A stretch of 57,604 nt of DNA from Candidatus Minthosoma equi (GTDB taxonomy: Bacteria; Bacteroidota; Bacteroidia; Bacteroidales; Bacteroidaceae), in NCBI GenBank assembly GCA_018064885.1, contig JAGHUI010000036.1:1-57604 (forward strand), read 5' to 3'. Positions 1 through 8,697 of this stretch are shown one piece after another; position 1 is the first letter of the stretch; every line of letters starts with the position of its first letter. A program made the position numbers and the translations under genes. The notes under the pieces are model-generated. The model searched no databases, was not told where the DNA came from, and saw nothing but the letters and a program-made list of their open reading frames with translations.

Positions 1-1126
1 ATACACCACCAGCGTTAGAAGCCTTACCTGGGCAGTAGAGAAGCTTAGCGTCCTGAAGAACCTTGATAGCCTCTGGAGTAGTAGGCATGTTAGCACCCTC
101 AGCAACAGCGATTACACCGTTAGCAACGAGAGCCTTAGCTGCCTCTTCGTTGAGCTCGTTCTGAGTAGCACATGGGAGAGCGATCTGAGCGCCCTTCTCA
201 AACCAAGGCTTAGCACCTTCTACATACTTAGCAGTTGGGTACTTGTCAACATATTCCTTGATACGACCACGGTAAACATTCTTGAGCTCCATGATATAGT
301 CGAGCTTCTCACGAGTGATACCGTCTGGATCGTAGATGTAACCGTTAGAGTCAGACATTGTCATTGGAGTACCGCCGAGCTGGAGAACCTTCTCTGCAGC
401 GTACTGAGCAACGTTACCAGCACCTGAGATGAGAACCTTCTTACCTTCGATAGAGTCACCCTTAGTCTTGAGCATAGCGCGGAGGAAATAAACTGTACCG
501 TAACCTGTAGCTTCAGGACGGATGAGTGAGCCACCGAACTCGAGAGCCTTACCTGTGAGGACACCTTCGAACTGACGAGTGTACTTCTTGTAAGCACCGA
601 ACATGTAACCTACCTCACGGCCACCTACGCCGATATCACCAGCAGGAACATCACAATCAGCACCGATATGACGATAGAGCTCAAGCATGAATGCCTGGCA
701 GAAACGCATAACCTCAGCGTTAGACTTGCCACGTGGAGAGAAGTCAGAACCACCCTTAGCACCACCCATAGCGAGTGTAGTGAGTGAGTTCTTGAATGTC
801 TGCTCGAATGCGAGGAACTTGAGGATACCAAGGTTTACAGAGCTGTGGAAACGGATACCTCCCTTGTAAGGGCCGATAGCGTTGTTGTGCTGCACACGGT
901 AACCCATGTTGTTCTGGATGTTACCCTTGTCGTCCATCCAAGTAACGCGGAACTGATATACGCGATCTGGAATGCAGAGACGCTCGATAAGATTAACCTT
1001 ATCAAACTCTGGGTGCTTGTTGTACTCTTCCTCGATTGTACCGAGAACTTCTTCTACTGCCTGGTGATACTCAGGCTCATTTGGAAAACGACGCTTGAGG
1101 TCTTCCAATACTTTCTTTGCGTCCAT
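1..1126 (-). CDS. gdhA: NADP-type glutamate dehydrogenase, 3' end cut off by the window
   Basis: Interconverts 2-oxoglutarate plus ammonium and glutamate in the cytoplasm, the main ammonium assimilation route in many Bacteroidales. Reading from the ATG at 1126 gives about 375 residues beginning MDAKKVLEDLKRRFPNEPEY, and the frame is still open at base 1. The family is about 445 residues, so roughly the last 70 lie outside. Recognisable blocks are GPYKGGIRFH, the lysine-containing GGAKGGSDF with PRGKS, VPAGDIGVGGREVGYM, and the nucleotide-binding ISGAGNVAQYAAEK. The length and these motifs fit the hexameric bacterial type. It is monocistronic as far as visible, with a promoter candidate at 1315-1345 and a leader of about 180 bases. 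Its codon use (GAG, CTC, AAG rich) resembles that of tpiA here, as expected for high expression. Confidence 0.96.
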   Translation of the reverse strand, partial: MDAKKVLEDLKRRFPNEPEYHQAVEEVLGTIEEEYNKHPEFDKVNLIERLCIPDRVYQFRVTWMDDKGNIQNNMGYRVQHNNAIGPYKGGIRFHSSVNLGILKFLAFEQTFKNSLTTLAMGGAKGGSDFSPRGKSNAEVMRFCQAFMLELYRHIGADCDVPAGDIGVGGREVGYMFGAYKKYTRQFEGVLTGKALEFGGSLIRPEATGYGTVYFLRAMLKTKGDSIEGKKVLISGAGNVAQYAAEKVLQLGGTPMTMSDSNGYIYDPDGITREKLDYIMELKNVYRGRIKEYVDKYPTAKYVEGAKPWFEKGAQIALPCATQNELNEEAAKALVANGVIAVAEGANMPTTPEAIKVLQDAKLLYCPGKASNAGGV

Positions 1127-1314
1127 TTTGTGAAATGTTTTTTTGATTATTATTGTTTTTAATTAATTATACACGTTGTATGTTGAAGTAAACCGCTGTT
1201 TACGAAATGTCATGTAAATGTGACCATGATAAATTCTCCAAAGATTATCTCTTTTTCAGGAGAGGACGTAGGTCAAAAGTATTGTGTCTGTGTGTTGATT
1301 TTTGAAATCGTTTG

Positions 1315-1345
1315 CAAATTTATAACAATCTTAGCAAACTCACAA
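1315..1345 (-). promoter_or_regulatory. Bacteroidetes-type promoter, likely for gdhA
   Basis: On the minus strand TTG, 20 bases, then TAAATTTG, matching the -33/-7 pattern of the Bacteroidetes primary sigma factor. Transcription would start near 1308, giving a leader of about 180 bases. The rest of the gap between 1127 and 1431 is A+T-rich with no ORF. A second weaker -7-like box (TACTTTTG) lies at 1274-1281. Confidence 0.55.
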
Positions 1346-1431
1346 CAAAAACATAAAAAAAATATAAATCTGCTATAAAAAAGTTGAAAAACGTGACGTT
1401 TTGTAGTCAAAATATCGTTCTAGAGCATAAA

Positions 1432-1476
1432 AAAGTCGCGGCATTTGACTTAAATCAAATCAAATGTCGCGACTTT
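1432..1476 (-). terminator. Intrinsic terminator after the GH3 gene
   Basis: A 17-bp stem with a single G-T pair and an 11-base loop (arms 1432-1448 and 1460-1476), followed on the minus strand by a T run. It begins three bases after the GH3 stop codon. Confidence 0.85.
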
Positions 1477-1479
1477 CTA

Positions 1480-4428
1480 TCATTCTACTGCGAAATCAAT
1501 ACTCTGCAGGTCTTTGTCGAGCGATGAGCATCCATACATTATCTTATATCTGCCCGAACGAGTGGAGAGTTCATCGATTGAAGGATCGTAGTATTCGAAG
1601 GATTCTCCATCCAAAGTGATGACAGCCTTGCCTGTTTCGCCTGGGGCAAGCTTTATCTTCTGGAATCCCTTGAGCGACTTTATCGGAGCTTCTGCATAGT
1701 CAAGCGCTTTCACATACACCTGAACAATCTCTTCTCCCTCACGACTGCCTGTATTCGTGACAGGAACAGTTATTGTCACCTTGCCACCCTTCTTCATTGA
1801 TGACTTTGAAAGTTTGCCTTTTCCATATTTAAAAGATGTGTAAGACATTCCATAGCCGAATGCATAGAGTGGAGTGCCATTGAAATAGCGGTACGTGCGG
1901 TTCTCCATACTGTAGTCAAGGAAGTCAGGCAGGTCGTTGTTCGAAGCATAGAATGTGACAGGGAGCTTGCCTGATGGATTATAGTCGCCGAAGATGACGT
2001 CGGCAAGTGCCTTCGCACCGCCTTGACCAGGATACCAAGCCTGAATGAGTGCATCATACAGGTACTCCACTCTGCCGAATGCGATTGCAGAACCTGAGCA
2101 GTTCACCATCACCACAGGCTTACCTGTAGCGTGCATTGCCTGCAACAAACGCTGCTGAACCTTTGGAAGCTCTATGTCTGCCTTGTCACCACCCTCTCCT
2201 TCCATGCGAGCGGAGATGCCACCAATCACTATGATAGCGTCTGCATCCTTTACGCTATTTGCCACACCTGTGAAATCCACAAGCTTTCTCTCGCAGATAT
2301 CACCACGGAGCATTGCGAAGTTGCCGTTGCCGCGACGATACTCAAGTTCAATGTCGTATGTCTCGCCTTCCTTAACCTGGAACGACTGATACTCTGGCTG
2401 GCGATTGAATCCAAAACCTCTTCTGCCTGTGTTCTTTGGCATTTCCTGCTGAACGCCATTGATCTTCAGCACATAGCCGTTATCTGTAGAAAGAGTATAT
2501 TTCATCTCTCCTGTGTAAGTTGCCTTATACTTGCCTGTCACTCTTACAGAAAGGTTGTCTGTGCTGATGCCCTGAGCAAAGCCCCATCCACCGAAAGTTG
2601 AGAAATTCAGTTCGTTATAGTAACCGGTAACGTCTGGGTTGCCGCTCAGTTCCTTGTTGTTCCAGAACTCAACAAACACGCCCTTGCCATCATTGAAGTC
2701 CTTCAAATGACTAACAGTATTGTACTCGTCTGCAAGTGTGCAAGCCTTATGATAGATGACGTTGGCACCTGGCACAGCATTCCTGATTCCTTCTAGAAGT
2801 GAATGCTTGTGATTGTCAGTTGGAGTGCCGCCATAGTTACCGTTGAGCAATTCAACATCGTCAGCATTAGGACCTACGACAGCAATTGTCTTGATATCCT
2901 TTGACAGAGGAAGCACGCCGTTGTTCTTCAAAAGCACCATTGACTCGCGCGCAGCTTGAGTGGCGAGGTCGTTGTTTGACTCGCTGCTGATGACATCCTC
3001 CTTGAGATTTGCCCATGGAATCATGTCAGCAGGGTCAAACATGCCAAGCTCAAAGCGTCCGAGCAATGTCTTGCGGAGATGATCGTCAAGAGTTTTTTCC
3101 TGAATCAATCCTTTCTCAAGAGCTTCTGTAAGCACCATGAACACTTTGCCACACTCAAGGTCTGTTCCATTAAGCACAGCATCAACCGATGCCTCAAGCG
3201 GACCAGGGTGAGTCTCGTGCTGTCCCTTGTTGTAGAAGTTGTTTATGGCATCGCAGTCAGTAAGCACGATAGCATCGTAGTTCCATTTTCTGCGAAGAAT
3301 GTCAACGAGAAGACGGTCGCTTGTACAGCAAGGCTTGCCCTCGTATCTATTGTATGCACACATCACCTCACGCACGTTTGCTTTCTTTACCAAAGCCTTG
3401 AAAGCAGGAAGGTAAGTCTCCCAAAGGTCGCGCATGGATACTGACGCGTTGTATGTGTGGCGCAATGGCTCTGGACCGCTATGAACAGCGTAATGCTTTG
3501 CGCAAGCATGAGTCTTGAAATATTTGTCATCATTGCCCTGCATACCCAGTACTGTCTGCACGCCAAGCACTGCATTCATGTATGGGTCCTCGCCGCAAGT
3601 CTCCTGACCACGTCCCCAGCGTGGATCACGGAAGATGTTCACGTTTGGACACCAGAATGTGAGTTCAGGATTGCCCGGATAATATGTCACACCCATTGGC
3701 ACATTGAACACATCATGATTAGAACGGTTCCAGTTGGCACGAGCCTCATCAGATACAGTTGAGAAAACATCATACATCAGTTTCTCGCTGAAGGCAGCAG
3801 CCATACCGATAGGCTGAGGATAGACAGTATAACCACCCTGACGAACGCCATGACAAGCCTCACTCCACCAGTTGTAAGAAGGAATGCCAAGACGATCCAC
3901 GGAAACAGATTTGTTCATCATGAGACCGACCTTCTCTTCTGGAGTCAAGAGAGAAATAAGATTCTCTACACGTTCTTCGTTTGTTAGATTAGGATTCTGG
4001 AAAGGATATTTATATTCGCCATCAGCGACAGGAGCGGAAACCATATCACCTTCAGCTTTCACTATAGCCTTTGCAGAAAGAGCGCCAAGAGTATTGCCAT
4101 TGTTGTCAACAAGCTCCACGCTTCTGTACGTCTTGCCAGAAGCACCGCTTGGAGAAAAAGCAACCATAACCTTTGCCACCTCACCCGGATTGATAGCAAC
4201 TGTTGGATAGACAGCCTTTATGCACTCGCAGCTTGGAATAGATTTACCGATTTTTACTGGATTCTTAGAGACGTTCTTCAGTGTGAAGGTGTGACACACC
4301 GTACCCCTCTCTGCATTGATAGCGCCAAAGTCCCATTCGTAAGCATCGAACGAAAGACTTCTGCTCTGTGCCAATGCTGATACGCCCACAAGCGTACCCA
4401 TAGCAATAGATAAGAAAATTTTCTTCAT
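1480..4428 (-). CDS. Secreted GH3 beta-glycosidase (xylosidase/glucosidase type) with N-terminal DUF1573
   Basis: 982 residues. A signal peptide ends near residue 21 (VSALAQ). Residues about 24-120 are a DUF1573-like immunoglobulin-type domain (core FTLKNVSKNPVKIGKSIPSC). The GH3 N-terminal TIM barrel follows at about 140-470, with KHYAVHSGPE at 311-320 and the predicted nucleophile Asp391 in VLTDCDAI. The GH3 C-terminal sandwich starts near 490 and is interrupted by a PA14-like insertion at about 580-710. A fibronectin-III-like domain closes the protein at about 890-970. The DCDAI block and PA14 insert resemble xylan-active Prevotella/Bacteroides GH3 enzymes. The exact substrate cannot be read from sequence. 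It lies 62 bases downstream of the FecR-like gene with no clear promoter between, so the two may be co-transcribed. The DUF1573 head is unusual. Confidence 0.93.
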   Translation of the reverse strand: MKKIFLSIAMGTLVGVSALAQSRSLSFDAYEWDFGAINAERGTVCHTFTLKNVSKNPVKIGKSIPSCECIKAVYPTVAINPGEVAKVMVAFSPSGASGKTYRSVELVDNNGNTLGALSAKAIVKAEGDMVSAPVADGEYKYPFQNPNLTNEERVENLISLLTPEEKVGLMMNKSVSVDRLGIPSYNWWSEACHGVRQGGYTVYPQPIGMAAAFSEKLMYDVFSTVSDEARANWNRSNHDVFNVPMGVTYYPGNPELTFWCPNVNIFRDPRWGRGQETCGEDPYMNAVLGVQTVLGMQGNDDKYFKTHACAKHYAVHSGPEPLRHTYNASVSMRDLWETYLPAFKALVKKANVREVMCAYNRYEGKPCCTSDRLLVDILRRKWNYDAIVLTDCDAINNFYNKGQHETHPGPLEASVDAVLNGTDLECGKVFMVLTEALEKGLIQEKTLDDHLRKTLLGRFELGMFDPADMIPWANLKEDVISSESNNDLATQAARESMVLLKNNGVLPLSKDIKTIAVVGPNADDVELLNGNYGGTPTDNHKHSLLEGIRNAVPGANVIYHKACTLADEYNTVSHLKDFNDGKGVFVEFWNNKELSGNPDVTGYYNELNFSTFGGWGFAQGISTDNLSVRVTGKYKATYTGEMKYTLSTDNGYVLKINGVQQEMPKNTGRRGFGFNRQPEYQSFQVKEGETYDIELEYRRGNGNFAMLRGDICERKLVDFTGVANSVKDADAIIVIGGISARMEGEGGDKADIELPKVQQRLLQAMHATGKPVVMVNCSGSAIAFGRVEYLYDALIQAWYPGQGGAKALADVIFGDYNPSGKLPVTFYASNNDLPDFLDYSMENRTYRYFNGTPLYAFGYGMSYTSFKYGKGKLSKSSMKKGGKVTITVPVTNTGSREGEEIVQVYVKALDYAEAPIKSLKGFQKIKLAPGETGKAVITLDGESFEYYDPSIDELSTRSGRYKIMYGCSSLDKDLQSIDFAVE

Positions 4429-4490
4429 ATTATTTAAGCTAGCTAAAAAATCAATTTCACACCTTTTGACACATTATCCATAAAAAAGGT

Positions 4491-6032
4491 TTAAAATCTG
4501 TGTCCGCATTGTGTACAGAAATTTGCATCTGCTTCATTCTCCGTACCACATTGACTGCAAATTATAGTGTTCGCTGAAGATGGCGGTGGTGGAGGAGCGA
4601 CTTTGGAACTGACTGGTGGTGGAGGGGGTGCTGGAGATGCGACTGGTGCTGGAGGGACAGGAGGTAGAACTTGTGCTGTGGTTGGTGAAATGACTGGTAT
4701 TGGAGGAACTGGAGTTGCAATATTACCGATGTTGTTGCCTGTGGTCTTGCCTCCATTCTTCTTTTTCTTGACAGCCAGCACAATGAGTATAATGATGATG
4801 ATAGGGAAAGCGAGGATGAGTAAGCCAATGACTATAGCAGCTACAATGAAGCCAGGCTTATGAGTTATGTACCATTCTCCAATATCTGTCAGCGGAATGT
4901 CAAAATCCTCAGCAGCTTCCATTATGTCAAATTCCTCAACACGGATGATGCCATCTGTGCCGACATGCGCCATCTGACCTGGCTCAAGACTGATAGTCTC
5001 ACCCGTCCTTTTTGATGTGACATCCATCTTGCTTGTGAAAAGCCATGCTCGGGATTCCGTGCCAGTTTCTTCTAAGGCAAATACCGTACCTTTGATGCCA
5101 GACACACATTGAGACATTTCAAATCCCCATGTTTTTCCTTCGATCATTTTTTGTATGTTACCCCAGATGCGTCCTCTGAGCATTTCGAGTTTGGTGGTTT
5201 TGTCTTCGGTACCATGAAGAACTAATATAGAGTTTGGCTTGATGACAAATGTGCTCATGTCTTCAAGTCCGAGAATAGCACCCGATTCGTCTTTTGTTCT
5301 TATGCGAGTTTCCTCATAGATATGAGTGTCGAATTCAGCATATTCGTATCCGTCGTCTTCATCACTTTCACATCTGTAGCTTACCTCACCATACATATCA
5401 TTAAATCTTATCTTGCTGTCTGGTGCTCCGCATAATTTGCACACATCTTCTTCCTTTTCAGAAGAATCATACGATGAACTGTAGGATGATGAAGAACTTG
5501 ACGAGCTGCTGTTAGTGTTTTTGTTCTCTTTTTTAATGACCTTGTACTTCACTTCAATGCTAGCTATGCGTGATGTACCTCCATAAGGCAGGAAATACTC
5601 TGACGATGTGTAGAGCCATACTGTGATTTCATCGTCGGTATCCTTCACGGTGTAGCTGCCAGATGCAGAAGGAAAGGTCTCACAGTTGAATGTTTTATCC
5701 ACCAGATACTCACCATTTACATTTATGCTCAAAGACAGATGGTTCCAATCCTTTATGCCACCACTGTCGGTGAAACCCTCTGCCATAGTGACACTTGCCG
5801 AGATAGTCTCTCCCGGACGAATCTCGCCTTTAAGCGTTTCAGGATCAATGTTGCCACCGCTGACGGAGTAGTTCATTTTCAATGGCGCATCTTCTTTTGT
5901 GCCGCTGATTTCTCCGTCAGCCTTAGCTGTCGTAACTAATGCAGGAAATATGAATAGAAACAATAGAATAGCGCATTTCAGCATGTTAGCTTTTTGCAAG
6001 CTTGTTGTGAAGGTCTTTGCAAATGTATCCAT
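4491..6032 (-). CDS. FecR-domain membrane protein with proline-rich tail and C-terminal zinc ribbon
   Basis: 513 residues. A hydrophobic signal lies at about 19-38 (start at residue 1 or Met17). Then come a beta-rich region, a serine tract at 175-190 and a CxxC pair (CKLC, 198-201) with a further Cys near 221. A FecR-like domain at about 258-360 contains SGIKGTVFAL and LEPGQMAHV. One long transmembrane segment spans about 393-421 and is followed by KKKK. A Pro-rich linker (440-487) precedes a zinc ribbon at 492-511 with CSQCG and CTQCG. The lysines after the TM and the signal in front predict an exported FecR domain and a cytoplasmic ribbon. FecR modules usually sense envelope or polymer state, but no sigma partner is adjacent. 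Function unknown. Confidence 0.85.
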   Translation of the reverse strand: MDTFAKTFTTSLQKANMLKCAILLFLFIFPALVTTAKADGEISGTKEDAPLKMNYSVSGGNIDPETLKGEIRPGETISASVTMAEGFTDSGGIKDWNHLSLSINVNGEYLVDKTFNCETFPSASGSYTVKDTDDEITVWLYTSSEYFLPYGGTSRIASIEVKYKVIKKENKNTNSSSSSSSSSYSSSYDSSEKEEDVCKLCGAPDSKIRFNDMYGEVSYRCESDEDDGYEYAEFDTHIYEETRIRTKDESGAILGLEDMSTFVIKPNSILVLHGTEDKTTKLEMLRGRIWGNIQKMIEGKTWGFEMSQCVSGIKGTVFALEETGTESRAWLFTSKMDVTSKRTGETISLEPGQMAHVGTDGIIRVEEFDIMEAAEDFDIPLTDIGEWYITHKPGFIVAAIVIGLLILAFPIIIIILIVLAVKKKKNGGKTTGNNIGNIATPVPPIPVISPTTAQVLPPVPPAPVASPAPPPPPVSSKVAPPPPPSSANTIICSQCGTENEADANFCTQCGHRF

Positions 6033-6068
6033 CTGATTAATTTCAGTTATTATGTTTTATAATGGTGG

Positions 6069-6099
6069 CAAATATAGACATTATTTGCGAAACATCCAA
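6069..6099 (-). promoter_or_regulatory. Promoter for the FecR-like/GH3 genes
   Basis: Minus-strand TTG, 20 bases, TATATTTG, about 37 bases upstream of the ATG at 6032. Good match to the Bacteroidetes consensus. Confidence 0.6.
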
Positions 6100-6259
6100 C
6101 ATTTTCATTCGTAAATTCTTAAAATGTGCATTTCTCAAGCACAATATATTTTCCATCCTTTTTTCTATTTCGTATTTTCTTCCCCTGTTTCACGTCTTTC
6201 CATGCTGACATCTGTGAAAAAACACAAAGCAAGCGATGAGATGTCTTTATTCTGAGTAT

Positions 6260-7012
6260 TTATTTCTTTATACTACCTGTGGCGATTGGGAAGTTGAAGT
6301 AGGTATCGGGGAAAGGCTCATCCTTCAAAGTGAAGTGCCACCACTCGCAATCGTAAATCTTGAAGCCATGGCTGACCATTGCCTTCTGCAGTATCATGCG
6401 GTTCTTGTATTGCTGTTCAGTGATTGGCTTATAGGCACCGATCTCCTGACCAGGCTGAACATCAGGATGTGAGGCAACGCCGAAGTAGTCGTAGGTGCAA
6501 CCCATGTCAACCTCTTTCTCCAATTTCATATCAAACAGAGTGAGATCAACCGTTGAGCCGCGTGTATGTCCACTCTTCTCTGCCACATACTCACGAGGTA
6601 CAATTACAGACTTATCCAACTCAGGATAGAAGTATTCCTTCATGCGTATGTCGGTAGTATCTTGTGCCCACTTCATGAAGAAGTCAACAGCGCACTGCGG
6701 ACGATAGGCGTCAAATATCTTTAGGCGGTACCCTTGCTTCACAAGATCATCGCTGACAGCCTTCAGCGAATCGGCTGCCTGACGGGTGAGTATTGCCACT
6801 GGCTCCAGATAGCCAGGTATGCGCTCACCAATAAAGTTGTAAGTACTGTAATAGCGGATTTCAAGAATGACATCAGGAATGTGCTCCGAAATGAGTACAA
6901 ACTGTGAGCTGTCCATCTCTGGGGCCAACTTCTTTTCATCGTCACTACCACACGCTGTAGCACCTAAAAGTGCCACAAGCGTGAACATAAATAGATTGAA
7001 ATACTTTCTCAT
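6260..7012 (-). CDS. D-Ala-D-Ala dipeptidase, VanX/DdpX-like (M15D) lipoprotein
   Basis: 250 residues. The lipobox LLGATAC puts the lipidated cysteine at residue 21. Family M15D residues are visible: Arg104 in DAYRP, the zinc ligands His149 and Asp156 in SGHTRGSTVD, and Glu223 with ligand His226 in EWWH. These correspond to the VanX arginine, zinc ligands and catalytic glutamate, so the protein should be an active zinc dipeptidase cutting D-Ala-D-Ala. A lipoprotein location in the periplasm points to peptidoglycan peptide recycling or nutrient use, not vancomycin resistance, and no vanH/vanA partners are present. It lies 28 bases after the acetolactate decarboxylase gene on the same strand, so the two are probably co-transcribed. 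Confidence 0.93.
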   Translation of the reverse strand: MRKYFNLFMFTLVALLGATACGSDDEKKLAPEMDSSQFVLISEHIPDVILEIRYYSTYNFIGERIPGYLEPVAILTRQAADSLKAVSDDLVKQGYRLKIFDAYRPQCAVDFFMKWAQDTTDIRMKEYFYPELDKSVIVPREYVAEKSGHTRGSTVDLTLFDMKLEKEVDMGCTYDYFGVASHPDVQPGQEIGAYKPITEQQYKNRMILQKAMVSHGFKIYDCEWWHFTLKDEPFPDTYFNFPIATGSIKK

Positions 7013-7040
7013 TGTTTTGAACTTTGTTTATATGATATTG

Positions 7041-7826
7041 CTATTTGTTGACATTTGGCATGTACAATTTATAATAAGGTGTGGCGTCGATGTGCACCGT
7101 CACACTATCGTTTGTCGTGATGTCGAATATGTGACCGCCTTTCTTCTTATCAGCAGACAGGAAGTGCAAGTGCCAGCCAGTGGAGTTCTGCTTGTCAAAG
7201 AAGTCAGGGAAGTAGAGCGCAACTATCGTGCCACCGATGTTCATGTATGTGAACTCTCGCTGATCGGTCTGCAATACTTCTGCCAACGGGCGGTAAGGCT
7301 TCTGCTGAGGCAGCTCGCTACGAACGTGGATGCTTTCGCAATTGGCAACGTCCATACGTGCCATGTAGATTTGAGAGGCACCATACTCCCTGATAGCTTC
7401 ATTGAGCCGTGCAGTAAGATCAGGCAAACCCGCAACCTTCGGCAGGATGATAGTGACGTCTCTGTCGAAATACGTGATGTTGGCGAATGGCACGGTCAGG
7501 CTATCATTGGCAATATTAACGCTGCCATCATAACGCGCCTGATAGACGGTTCCGTCAACGACAATCATCTCGCCGTCAATCTTGTCGAACGTGCCAACAC
7601 CGATATCTCCATGATTGCGAAGCTCCTCAACCGTGATGTGACCGTCATAGCCACCATCGAGCAGCGACTGCAGGGTTGACACCTGATACATGGTCTCATT
7701 ATCATAACGTGGGACATCATTAGTGCATGATACGAGCAACACAATTGCTATTATGAGAGATACCATTATCTGAAAGAAACTAGTATTCTGAAAAATCTGA
7801 TATTGTAGCTTTTCCTTATTTCTCAT
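7041..7826 (-). CDS. budA: Alpha-acetolactate decarboxylase with lipoprotein-type signal
   Basis: 261 residues. Converts 2-acetolactate to acetoin. The family signature is clear: HGDIGVGTFDKIDGEM near 72-87, Arg169 in HVRSE, and the zinc-binding histidines His219, His221 and His232 in TGWHLHFLSADKKKGGHIFD. An N-terminal hydrophobic stretch ends in LLVSC (Cys34), which reads as a lipobox, so the enzyme would be exported and anchored. Known Bacillus-type enzymes are also exported, but a lipoprotein form is notable. The C-terminal acidic residue seen in some family members is not obvious. A -7-like box TAATTTTG lies at 7846-7853 without a clear -33 element. No acetolactate synthase gene is adjacent. 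Confidence 0.9.
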   Translation of the reverse strand: MRNKEKLQYQIFQNTSFFQIMVSLIIAIVLLVSCTNDVPRYDNETMYQVSTLQSLLDGGYDGHITVEELRNHGDIGVGTFDKIDGEMIVVDGTVYQARYDGSVNIANDSLTVPFANITYFDRDVTIILPKVAGLPDLTARLNEAIREYGASQIYMARMDVANCESIHVRSELPQQKPYRPLAEVLQTDQREFTYMNIGGTIVALYFPDFFDKQNSTGWHLHFLSADKKKGGHIFDITTNDSVTVHIDATPYYKLYMPNVNK

Positions 7827-7915
7827 CTGTCTGCGATTAATCTTGCAAAATTAGTAAGAATTAAGCAAAAGAAAGTCTTTCAGAATGTGTTTTTGAGCAT
7901 AAAAAAACAAAATGG

Positions 7916-8320
7916 CTACTCAAGCATGACAACATCTTCATACCTGTCAAAGCCGAGGGAAATGTCTGCTCCGCAACGCTCGAAGATTTTCAGCAGACGC
8001 TCCTGCTCGTCGGGCGAAATGGCTCGTATGCCATTCTTCGCACGAGAGTATGTTGGCTGGCTGCCGAAGAAAACATAGCCATTGAAGCATTTAGCCTTGC
8101 CTAATGGTATGGTATTTAGCATCTTGACAAAACCGTAGGCCAGACGTTCTGTCTTCTCCACAAGAATGTGAGGACAGCCGTTCTCTGTTGGAGAGATGAA
8201 ACGTGTGTTGAGCAATTCGTACGACTCAAGTTCATGAATCTTTGAATAATTGGCGTGGCGAACACAAATGCCACTTTTTGGACATGCTGCCAATGGACAG
8301 CAAGCAGAATGTGAAATCAT
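7916..8320 (-). CDS. Small conserved Bacteroidales protein, Cys-rich N-terminus, function unknown
   Basis: 134 residues, no signal peptide. The N-terminus carries a cluster of cysteines (CCPLAACPKSGIC within residues 7-19, plus a later NGCPH) that could bind a metal. The middle (GKAKCFNGYVFFGSQPTYSR) and a C-terminal stretch resembling a reading-head helix are typical of a small family seen near Bacteroidales accessory regions (possibly DUF6078). That assignment is from memory and unverified. It sits beside the iteron-like array and vapE, so it may belong to the same accessory island. No function is claimed. Confidence 0.7.
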   Translation of the reverse strand: MISHSACCPLAACPKSGICVRHANYSKIHELESYELLNTRFISPTENGCPHILVEKTERLAYGFVKMLNTIPLGKAKCFNGYVFFGSQPTYSRAKNGIRAISPDEQERLLKIFERCGADISLGFDRYEDVVMLE

Positions 8321-8339
8321 AATGTAATAATTGTTTTAT

Positions 8340-8690
8340 TTGAAGTTAATAATTTGGTTTTTATTCACTTAGCATGAATGCTCCTATGCTGTTGGCGTGA
8401 ATGACATTATTCACACGGTATGAATAACACTATGCACTTAAACTGAATAACTGCATCCACTTAGCATGAAATTTTAGCCATATCAGAATACCGCTTTGAA
8501 TTGTTCTGCGGAAATGAATTTAGCGACAAACTCGTCACTCGTCACAAAGCACCTTTAACAAAGTGATAATCAGAAACGTATAAGTGTGATGAGTGCTTTT
8601 TGACTCGTCACACACTCGTCACACTTGTATTGTACAGATAATCATAAATTTAAGCAATGCATGTGACGAGTGATGAGTGTTTTAAATTCT
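8340..8690. repeat. Array of GTGACGAGT/GTGATGAGT sites and hairpins (copy A)
   Basis: This 377-base gap between the small protein and vapE has no gene. It holds a TTATTCA-loop-TGAATAA hairpin at 8407-8427, then repeated 9-mers related to GTGACGAGT in both orientations: double sites near 8531-8545 and 8662-8676, and a hairpin at 8584-8613 with the 8-base loop GCTTTTTG. The same arrangement recurs near 39190-39570. It looks like an iteron or operator cluster of a mobile element. Confidence 0.75.
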
Positions 8691-8697
8691 ATGCAGA

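Noticed and set aside
6260-7012. Vancomycin resistance gene
   Set aside because: VanX-like residues are present, but there is no vanH, vanA or regulator, and the lipoprotein signal fits envelope peptide turnover.
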